Assembly: GCA_044226485.1 (NCBI GenBank)
Contig: JBGAGY010000008.1
Coordinates: forward strand, 186,001 to 250,000
Reading direction: 5' to 3'
From: UBA6663 sp044226485
Lineage (GTDB): Bacteria; Chloroflexota; Anaerolineae; Anaerolineales; UBA6663
DNA length: 64,000 nucleotides
Both the position numbers and the translations under genes were made by a program. Position 1 is the stretch's first letter. Each line of letters begins with the position of its first letter. Positions 35,173 through 42,212 of this stretch are shown here, in pieces. The notes under the pieces were generated by a model, which did no database searches, was not told where the DNA came from, and saw nothing but the letters and a program-made list of their open reading frames with translations.

Positions 35173-35282
35173 GACGGAAGACCGCTGACCGCTGACCACA
35201 GACGGCGGACAATCGACCGCCGATAGCCTTGCTGGACATCGAAGGTCTGCGGTCCGCTGTCTGCGGTCCGCCGTCGTTCGTC
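35173..35282. repeat. Inverted heptamer arrays between the two permease genes
   Basis: On the left, heptamers such as GACCGCT, GACCGCT and GACCACA run in one direction. On the right, TGCGGTC, CGCTGTC, TGCGGTC and CGCCGTC are their reverse-complement type. The whole can fold into an imperfect hairpin between the translated parts of the two permease genes. Confidence 0.7.
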
Positions 35283-36225
35283 ATCGCTCGCTTTCGTAGT
35301 ACACCCAGCGTCGGGAAAGCCAGAGCTGGAAGGCCGTGACCGCCAGGATGATCAGGAAGAGGATCCAGGCCATCGCCGAGGCGTAGCCCATCTGGAAGCC
35401 GCCCTGACCGACGCGGCCGAACGCGCGGTTGTAGAGATACAGCACGTAGAACAACATCGATTGGCCCGGGCCGCCCAGCGCTGATTGAGTGCCCGAGAGG
35501 ATCAGGGCCGTCGTGAAGATCTGGAACGTGCCGATGATGTTGGTTACGACTTCGAAGAACAGGGTCGGCGAAAGCAGCGGCAGGGTGACGTGGCGGATGC
35601 GATCCCAGCCGACCGCTCCGTCGATGGCGGCTGCGTCGTAGAGTTCCTTGGGGATGCCCTTGAGGCCTGCCAGATAGATGAGAACGTTGCCGCCGATCCA
35701 CCAGGTGCCCATCACGACCATGCCCGGCTTGGTCCACAGCGGATCGACGAACCAGCCAGGCCCGGTGATGCCGATCGCATCAAGGCCGGCGTTGAGCAGG
35801 CCACGCGGCGCAAGGATCCACTGCCACAAGAACACGGCGGCCACGCCTGAAAGCACGTTAGGAAGATAGATGATCGTGCGGAAGGCCCGATCACCCGGCA
35901 GATCCATGTTGAGCAGCATCGCCAGCCCGAACGACAGCACCATCACGACGGGGGTCTTGATGATGACCATCCAGAACGTGTTCTCGAGCGCTTTGTAGAA
36001 CATCGGGTCCGCGAACAGCTTCTCGTAGTTCTCGGTCCCGATCCAGCGCGGGTTGGCGATGATGTTGTATTGCGTGAAGCTTGTGTAAAGCGAAAACAAC
36101 ATCGGCCCGGCGGTGAAGAGCACGAGGCCGATGAGCCAGGGCAGTACGAACAACCAGCCGGTGAGCTCTTCGCGCAGCGCGGGGCGCAGGAAAGGGCGTC
36201 GCAGGTTTTCGGTGCGGGCGGCCAT
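35281..36225 (-). CDS. Sugar ABC transporter permease (MalF/UgpA-type)
   Basis: A 314-residue integral membrane protein. A short cytosolic N-terminus is followed by six helices (LTGWLFVLPWLIGLVLFTAG first) and the EAA loop ELYDAAAIDGAVGWDRIRHV facing the ATPase. FTQYNIIANPRWIGTENYEKLF is the usual first periplasmic loop of CUT1 permeases. The ATG at 36225 is preceded by GGAGGAG seven bases away. It pairs with the permease at 34231 for import of an oligosaccharide bound by the lipoprotein encoded just upstream. Confidence 0.93.
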   Translation of the reverse strand: MAARTENLRRPFLRPALREELTGWLFVLPWLIGLVLFTAGPMLFSLYTSFTQYNIIANPRWIGTENYEKLFADPMFYKALENTFWMVIIKTPVVMVLSFGLAMLLNMDLPGDRAFRTIIYLPNVLSGVAAVFLWQWILAPRGLLNAGLDAIGITGPGWFVDPLWTKPGMVVMGTWWIGGNVLIYLAGLKGIPKELYDAAAIDGAVGWDRIRHVTLPLLSPTLFFEVVTNIIGTFQIFTTALILSGTQSALGGPGQSMLFYVLYLYNRAFGRVGQGGFQMGYASAMAWILFLIILAVTAFQLWLSRRWVYYESER

Positions 36226-36263
36226 GCCAGCTCCTCCTCTCAGAAGCAACCCACCGGAAAGGC

Positions 36264-36303
36264 CGTGCCGGGCGTGCCCTTCGAGTCTGGCACGCCCGGC
36301 ACG
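36264..36303. other. Intercistronic stem-loop between binding-protein and permease genes
   Basis: A perfect 15-bp stem (cgtgccgggcgtgcc at 36264-36278 with its complement at 36289-36303) has a 10-base loop, 15 bp beyond the binding-protein stop codon. No T-run follows, so it is more likely an mRNA-stabilising or attenuating hairpin than a full terminator. This recalls the malE-malF junction, where such structures keep binding-protein mRNA in excess. Confidence 0.8.
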
Positions 36304-36317
36304 AATTCAAAGACCGT

Positions 36318-37766
36318 TTACTTGATCGCGTCTTCGACGGCGGCCTGCGCCTCGTCGAGCGCCTGTTGCGCGGTTTGGTCGCCCAGCCAGACTGCTTCTT
36401 CGCGCTGGGTGATCTGCTCGCTCCAGTTCGGATACTTCGGCACCGACACGCCGCCGGTGCTCACCGAAAGCGCCTCGGCCACCGAGCTCCAGCCGGGGAG
36501 GGCCAGCACGACAGGGTCGTTGGCCGCGATGTTGTTGGTCGGCTGCGCCTGCGTGTCGCGCGCCCAGGAGGCCTGGCCTTCGGGGCCCGTCGCGCACTTG
36601 ATGAACTCCCAGGCGGCATCCGGGTTGGCGGCGCCGGTCGGGATCGACATCGAGAAGCCGCCGCTCCAGTCGGCCGGGCCGGCTCCCTCGTTGTACGGAA
36701 GCTGGCCGATGCCCCAGTTCATGCGCGGCTCATCGCCGGCGGCCGTGCCATCGTTGTTGATGTCGGCGCGCGGGCGGTAGAACTCGAGCTGGCTGTTGTA
36801 GCCGAAGATGTCGACGAACATGGCCACGCCGTTGCCCATGAACAGGTCGTTGGGCGCCGCACCGAAGTTGGCGCGGTAATTCTGCAGCGCCTGCCAACCG
36901 CCGTAGCGATCGACCCACTTCTTGACCCATTCCATCGCTTCTACGGCCTTTGGATCATTGAGAGCCGGGCTGCCGTCCTCGTTGATCAACGGAGCGCCAT
37001 TCAGGTACGCCCAGAAGGGGTTGAAACCGCCATTCCAGAGCGGGAAGAAGGCGATGCGCTTGTAAGTGCCGTCATCGTTCTTGACGTCGAGCTTGTCTGC
37101 GTATTCCTCGAGCTCGGCCCACGTCGTCGGGGGCTTCTCGGGATCCAAGCCGGCGGCCTCAAACAGATTCTTGTTCCAGAACAACACGCGGACGTCGGTC
37201 TCATGTGGCAGACCGTAAATCTCGCCGTTGTAAGTGGCCTGATCCCACGCCCAGTCGTAGTATTGATCGCGGGTGACGCCGTCACGATCGGCATACGCCT
37301 GCAGGCTTTGATAGACGCCGTCGGCGGCATCCTTGGGAACCGTCGGGCGGTCTGAGACGATCACATCGGGCATGCCGGAGCCCGCGGCCACGGCCGCGAC
37401 GTTCGCGGTCCAGATGTCGCCGAAAGGCTTCACCGTGTCGACCACCGTGATATTGGGTAGATGCTGCTGGCAGATGGCGATGACGCGCTTGATGGCGTTA
37501 CGGCGCACAGGCGAGGCCCAGAAGTGCCAGAGCTCGACGTTGCCCGAGACATCCGAGTTGTACTTCACCGAACCAGCCTCGGGCTCGGCCGTGACGGGCA
37601 CTTCGACGACCTCGGTCTCGCGGACGATTTCGGTCTCGCGCACCACCTGTGTCTGGATGATCACCTGGGGCGTCCCGGTCGGTGATGCGCACGCGGCCAG
37701 CACAAGGCCGGCGATCGACACCAAACTGGTGGCTCGCCACAAAGGACGCATGACGAGAGCCTTCAT
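36318..37766 (-). CDS. Sugar ABC transporter substrate-binding lipoprotein (family 1)
   Basis: A 482-residue exported binding protein. The signal peptide ends in the lipobox GLVLAACASP (Cys26), followed by a repetitive acidic linker (VVRETEIVRETEVVEVPVT). The two-lobed domain starts at VELWHFWASPVRRNAIKRV, with DVIVSDRP, NGEIYGLPHETDVRVLFWNK and GGFSMSIPTGAANPDAAWEF, all usual for CUT1 binding proteins. The start ATG has GGAAGGAG eight bases upstream. It is the first gene of the long minus-strand cluster and is followed by a strong hairpin, as expected for a gene needed in excess. The ligand is probably an oligosaccharide. Confidence 0.94.
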   Translation of the reverse strand: MKALVMRPLWRATSLVSIAGLVLAACASPTGTPQVIIQTQVVRETEIVRETEVVEVPVTAEPEAGSVKYNSDVSGNVELWHFWASPVRRNAIKRVIAICQQHLPNITVVDTVKPFGDIWTANVAAVAAGSGMPDVIVSDRPTVPKDAADGVYQSLQAYADRDGVTRDQYYDWAWDQATYNGEIYGLPHETDVRVLFWNKNLFEAAGLDPEKPPTTWAELEEYADKLDVKNDDGTYKRIAFFPLWNGGFNPFWAYLNGAPLINEDGSPALNDPKAVEAMEWVKKWVDRYGGWQALQNYRANFGAAPNDLFMGNGVAMFVDIFGYNSQLEFYRPRADINNDGTAAGDEPRMNWGIGQLPYNEGAGPADWSGGFSMSIPTGAANPDAAWEFIKCATGPEGQASWARDTQAQPTNNIAANDPVVLALPGWSSVAEALSVSTGGVSVPKYPNWSEQITQREEAVWLGDQTAQQALDEAQAAVEDAIK

Positions 37767-38094
37767 TTTCGCTTCTCCTTCCTAAGTTGCGCGTTTCGGC
37801 GGTTGCCTCCGGGCGGAGGCGGAAAGGGAACAGGGGAACGAAGTCGACTACAGTGCCGAGCTGCCGGGCCTCCTTTCGTACGCGACGGGGCGGACCAAGA
37901 CGTCGGACAGGCTCACCATGCACTCTGCGGTTGTCGCGCTCTCAGACGGTGTAGCCAAGTGGGTTGATGCGGCTACCGAATTGACTCTGATATGATCTTC
38001 AGTGTACCAATGCGATACTCGAGCGTCAGCAACTTGTGCGCCATGTTTGTGCCACCTTGTGCCACATTGAGGATCGGCTTCTCAGCCGGATCGT
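37767..38094. promoter_or_regulatory. Divergent intergenic region between sugar operon and regulator gene
   Basis: The 328-bp gap should contain the promoters for the sugar operon (leftward) and the regulator (rightward). The AT-richer part is 37970-38025 (TTGACT at 37981, TATGAT nearby), but no well-spaced -35/-10 pair was found. At 38047-38054 and 38057-38064 the octamer TTGTGCCA occurs twice at a 10-bp interval, and a third, TTGTGCGCCA, lies at 38034-38043. This suggests a protein-binding site on one helix face just upstream of the regulator start. Confidence 0.4.
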
Positions 38095-39339
38095 ATGAGC
38101 TCCATTAATTCTCTGTCAGACGATTCTGAGTTTATCGAGCGTGTCACCGATGCCTATGGGCATCTGTATGATCTTGTATATCTGCGCACCCATCCGCTGA
38201 CCGATCAGCTGTTTCCGCAACCCGCGTTGACCCGCAAGGAAAAAGCCTGGCAGCTTCACACCACGTTGCTCGAGATCCTCGAGGAGCTGGATCCGGGCGC
38301 GGACCTGCCGGCATACGCGCGCGATCGTCGATTGTTCAAGCTGGTGAGCCTCCACTACGTCGACGGCCTCGACCCCGACTCCACGGCTGACCGGCTGGGG
38401 ATCAGCCGGCGGCAGTACTATCGGGAGCACAAACGGGCGATGGAGGCCGTCGGGCAACTCCTGCTCGATCACTTCCAGCAAGAATCTCAACCCGCGGAAG
38501 CTCCTCAGACCACGACACCGGTTGATGTGACTCGGTTGGAGCTGCTGCGTCGTGAGGCCGCGCGCCTCGCTCAGGCCGGGCGGCAGCGTCGGCTCGATGA
38601 CGTCGTGAAGCGCGCTGTGCCCTTGCTCCAGTCTCGCCTGGCTCAACACCATTCAGAGTTAGTGACCGCGTTGCCCCGCGATCTGCCAGCGGTCCTCGCC
38701 GATGAGGGCGCGATCCGCCAGGGGCTGCTGGCGACGTTGGGCTATCTGATCGAGCGAACGCGCAACGCCGTCCTTCGTATCGGCGCCCGGATTGGACCGT
38801 CGGGCACCATCCTGTCTATCGAGGTCGAACCAGCGGTGCCATTGGAAGTCGACCTCGACGCGGATTTCGACGAGCGATTGAAGGCGTTCGAGGAGATGTC
38901 GAGCCTGGGCGGCGCTGTGATCACGCCGTTGCGCGGGGCTCAGGAGCTTCTAGGTTTTGAGATGAGTTTCCCGACTCGGGCGCCACGTTCGATCCTGGTC
39001 GTCGACGACAATGAGGACATGCTCGAGTTGTTCAGCCGGTTTCTCACACCGCATGGGTATCGGGTGATCACCGCGCGCTCAGCCTCCGATGCACTCAAGA
39101 TCGCTCGCAGGGTCCAACCCTACGTCATCATCCTGGATCTCATGATTCCCGGGCAAGATGGATGGGACCTGCTTCAAAATCTGTTGAGCCATGCCGAAAC
39201 GCAGAGCATCCCCAAGATCGTCTGCAGTGTCCTCAAGCAAAAGGAACTCGCTCTTTCGCTCGGCGCGAACGCATTCCTCGAGAAGCCCCTCTCAGAAACC
39301 GAGTTGATCTCGACCTTGACCTTGCTCGAAGCACCTTAG
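38095..39339 (+). CDS. Response regulator: HTH, degenerate ATPase-like domain and C-terminal receiver
   Basis: A 414-residue protein with unusual order. Residues about 77-120 (FKLVSLHYVDGLDPDSTADR then LGISRRQYYREHKRAME) look like a sigma-region-4-type helix-turn-helix. Residues about 150-290 resemble a histidine-kinase ATPase fold (LLRREAARLA, DEGAIRQGLLATLGYLIERT) but lack the glycine-rich ATP lid motifs. Residues about 299-414 are a complete receiver (ILVVDDNEDML, phospho-acceptor Asp348 in IILDLMIPG, Lys in FLEKP). It is divergent from the sugar operon and convergent with a hybrid kinase, suggesting a local two-component system. DNA binding is inferred, not shown. Confidence 0.85.
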   Translation: MSSINSLSDDSEFIERVTDAYGHLYDLVYLRTHPLTDQLFPQPALTRKEKAWQLHTTLLEILEELDPGADLPAYARDRRLFKLVSLHYVDGLDPDSTADRLGISRRQYYREHKRAMEAVGQLLLDHFQQESQPAEAPQTTTPVDVTRLELLRREAARLAQAGRQRRLDDVVKRAVPLLQSRLAQHHSELVTALPRDLPAVLADEGAIRQGLLATLGYLIERTRNAVLRIGARIGPSGTILSIEVEPAVPLEVDLDADFDERLKAFEEMSSLGGAVITPLRGAQELLGFEMSFPTRAPRSILVVDDNEDMLELFSRFLTPHGYRVITARSASDALKIARRVQPYVIILDLMIPGQDGWDLLQNLLSHAETQSIPKIVCSVLKQKELALSLGANAFLEKPLSETELISTLTLLEAP

Positions 39340-39477
39340 GGGCTGGGAGCGACAGAGCGAGGGGCGACACGTGAAGGCGAGGTGCGAGCGTATGAGTGGC
39401 AAACGTGTGAGGTGCAAACGCGGGTGACAGGTTATCGCGCACCTCTTCCTCGACCCGGCTGAATCAACCCGCCCGTT

Positions 39478-39679
39478 GTGTCATCTTGAGGGCCATCCAA
39501 ACGTGCTCGCAGGCGCGCTGAATGAGCCCGAAAGATTTCCTCCGAAGGCCTGCGTGCCGTCGACAAGCACCGCACTTATTGGAATAGTGCCCTCTCAACA
39601 CACAGGAGTCTTCGGAGCAGATCTTTCGGGCACATTCGGAGAGACAGATCTTTCAGTTGGTTGGCCCTCAAGATGACAC
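39478..39679. repeat. Nested palindromic element, copy 2
   Basis: The outer arms 39478-39500 and 39657-39679 match in reverse complement at 22 of 23 positions. The inner arms 39521-39547 and 39610-39636 match at 24 of 27. The right inner arm with its flank (AGTCTTCGGAGCAGATCT) closely resembles 12168-12201 of copy 1. It lies between the convergent regulator and kinase genes. The remaining parts of this 420-bp gap (39340-39477 and 39680-39759) show no feature. Confidence 0.82.
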
Positions 39680-39759
39680 CCCGGGGTGCGAGCGCATTGT
39701 GGCGTGATGGATGGGATGGCGCAGTCGATCTCCTCCAGCGCTCCAGCGCGGCAGCGCCC

Positions 39760-42048
39760 TCATGCTGCCGCGCCCCCTCGTTCTCCTCCATCCAGCACAT
39801 GTTGCGTCCAATGCACGATGTCGGCCGTCGTCAGGCCATTGGCCTTGGTAATGAGCATCGTGCCGGGCAGGGCGTCACGCGGCTCGATATCGTCGCGCGC
39901 TGAGATGACCAGAATGGGAATGGCATGGCCATCGGGCATGGAGCGGACAGCCTGGATGACATCCTGGCCGCTCATGTCGGTCAGGTTGAGGTCGAGCAGG
40001 ATCAGGTCGGGGCGTTGCACGTGAATCTGCTCGACGGCCTCCTGACCGGTGAAGGCTGAGTCGACCTGATACGGTCGCAGGGTGCTGCCTTCGAGCACCC
40101 GTGTAAGCAGTCGCACGAAGTCGCGATCGTCGTCGACAACGAGGATGCGCGCGATTCGCTCGCCGAACTGGCGCAGCATGTCCCAGAGCGCATCGGGTGT
40201 GATGGGTTTGATGAGGTAACCTTCCACCGCCAGCTGCTGCCGCAGCCGATCTTCGCCGGGAAGCGGTGTAACGATCACGGGCATATCTGGGAAGCCCCAA
40301 CTCAGTGCCATTTCTTCGATGCTTTCAGGCGAAAGCGCTGCCGTAGCCGAATCAATCACCACTCCCTCGGGCGCCAATTGCGTAATCGAGCGGCTGGCCT
40401 GGGCCAGGTCGCCAACGATGACGGCTCGATAACCGCGCACGTACCGCGTCAACAACGTCGCAGCCGACGGGCTCGATGTGACCGCTAGCAATATGGGCTG
40501 ATCGCTCTGCTTGAGTGAGGCGACGTTGGGTTGAGCCGTCGCGTCTCCGGCGAGCGAAAGCGGAGTCGCACGCGCGGCCGGCAGACAGAAACTGAACCGG
40601 CTGCCAACGCCGACCTCGCTCTCCACCCACATCTGACCGCCATGCAGCTCGACGAAGGCCCGGCTGATCGCCAGCCCAAGGCCCGTGCCGCCGTGTCCAC
40701 GCCGCGTCCCGCCGTCGAGTTGCTCGAACTCTTTAAACACACGCGGCAGATCCTCGGCCGCGATGCCGACCCCCGTGTCCGCCACAGAGAAAATCACGTT
40801 GATGTCGTCGGCCCTCACCGCGACGGTCACACCGCCGACCTCGGTGAATCGCGCGGCGTTATTGAGTAGGTTGAGCAAGACCTGCCGGATGCGGACTGGG
40901 TCAAGCCAGAGCGTCGGTAGGTCGGGCTGCACGTCGATGGTCAGGCTCAGGCCACGTGATTCGATCAGGCTGTGCGCCATCGCGCCCACTTCACGCACGA
41001 GCGCGTCTGGGTCGGTCTCTTCGGCGGCCAGGCCCATTTGGGCGGCCTGAATGCGGGCCATGTCTAGGACGTCGTTGACAAGGGTCTGCAGGTGGCGCGC
41101 GTTACGGTGAACGATGGCGAGATCGCGCAGGTAGCGGGCGGGCATCGGCCCGCCGTAGTATTCGGGCGACTGGATCATCAACTCGACGAAGCTCAAGATC
41201 ATGTTGAGCGGCATGCGCAGTTCGTGGCTGACCGTTTGCGCGAATTGCTGTTTCAGACGCACTGCGGTCTCAGCCTGCAACCTGGCCTGCGTCAACATGT
41301 GGTTGGCGCGTTCGATGCGATACACGGCCTCGTCGAGCGCCTTGAGCACGCGTGAGAGTTCGGCCTGACGATCGCGGGCCAGATCCTCGTTGCGGCGAGC
41401 GCGTTCATAACCGCTCCAAACCCAGGTCAACGCCGTGTAGAGATTGCGCGCCGACAACCACGCCGCCACCGCCGTCAGAGCGATGATCGCGATCGTCTGC
41501 ACCACGGCGATTGTCGAGTCGCTGTCGCGCATCAAATGAAGGCCCCACGTCATGGCGATACCAGCGCCCGCAACCAGGAACACCGTCCAGCGACCGTGAA
41601 TCACGTTTGCGAATGTGATCGGCACGATGAAGAGATAGGCGGCCTGAGAGACGGAATACAGAGTCAACGCGCAGGCGATCGCGGCCACTGACCCCCATAG
41701 CAGGACCTGGCCGGCCAGGTAGGGCAGCCGCCCCTTGACCAGAAGTGCGATGCCGGCACTGACGACAAGAGCTAGAGATCCCGCCCACGACGCCGACGTA
41801 TTGGGCACACCCGGGGCTGGCCACATGATCAACACGATCCAAAGGTAGCCCAGCCCGCCCGAAAATAGCGCCATGCTGACCAGCGACGCATCCCGCAGGC
41901 TCGCCAGGTTACGAGCGAAGTCCGCGGATCGGGCCGTGTCCGAATGGCCGCTGGCGAGCAGCCGACCCAGTCTTTGACGTAGGCCGTTTGCGCCTCCCGA
42001 TTGTTGTTGAGTCACCGAATCCATCTCCCATGAAGTTCCGTTACGCAT
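39760..42048 (-). CDS. Hybrid sensor histidine kinase with multi-TM sensor and two receiver domains
   Basis: About 762 residues. The N-terminal region has about six membrane helices (LVSMALFSGGLGYLWIVLIM to IAIIALTAVAAWLSA). A coiled linker leads to the H-box FAQTVSHELRMPLNMILSF (His near 274) and a full ATPase (LLNLLNNAARFTE, VADTGVGI, GGTGLGLAI). A first receiver-like domain, with ILLAVTSSPSAATLLTRYVR and VVIDSATAAL, lacks the acidic pocket. The true receiver has RILVVDDDRDFVRLL and LLDLNLTDMSGQD. The start is uncertain: the ATG at 42048 is used because the ATG at 42024 has its GGGAG directly abutting. It is convergent with the receiver-containing regulator at 38095 and is its likely partner. 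Confidence 0.85.
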   Translation of the reverse strand: MRNGTSWEMDSVTQQQSGGANGLRQRLGRLLASGHSDTARSADFARNLASLRDASLVSMALFSGGLGYLWIVLIMWPAPGVPNTSASWAGSLALVVSAGIALLVKGRLPYLAGQVLLWGSVAAIACALTLYSVSQAAYLFIVPITFANVIHGRWTVFLVAGAGIAMTWGLHLMRDSDSTIAVVQTIAIIALTAVAAWLSARNLYTALTWVWSGYERARRNEDLARDRQAELSRVLKALDEAVYRIERANHMLTQARLQAETAVRLKQQFAQTVSHELRMPLNMILSFVELMIQSPEYYGGPMPARYLRDLAIVHRNARHLQTLVNDVLDMARIQAAQMGLAAEETDPDALVREVGAMAHSLIESRGLSLTIDVQPDLPTLWLDPVRIRQVLLNLLNNAARFTEVGGVTVAVRADDINVIFSVADTGVGIAAEDLPRVFKEFEQLDGGTRRGHGGTGLGLAISRAFVELHGGQMWVESEVGVGSRFSFCLPAARATPLSLAGDATAQPNVASLKQSDQPILLAVTSSPSAATLLTRYVRGYRAVIVGDLAQASRSITQLAPEGVVIDSATAALSPESIEEMALSWGFPDMPVIVTPLPGEDRLRQQLAVEGYLIKPITPDALWDMLRQFGERIARILVVDDDRDFVRLLTRVLEGSTLRPYQVDSAFTGQEAVEQIHVQRPDLILLDLNLTDMSGQDVIQAVRSMPDGHAIPILVISARDDIEPRDALPGTMLITKANGLTTADIVHWTQHVLDGGERGGAAA

Positions 42049-42212
42049 GAGTCTACCAAGGCCGGCTTGAAGGATATCGGGACACATCGGAACACTCCCG
42101 ATATCTGGCAGGCAAGCACCTGTGATACCGTTCAGCCACCTCATGGGCCAACGTCCTGTCCCTAACAAGGAGCCGTCTGGTCTGATGAAAATACCCCGTG
42201 GTGGAGGTTTGC

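Noticed and set aside
37970..38025. A strong promoter at TTGACT (37981) with TATGAT
   Set aside because: The spacing between the two hexamers is only four bases, and other spacings give poor -10 matches.
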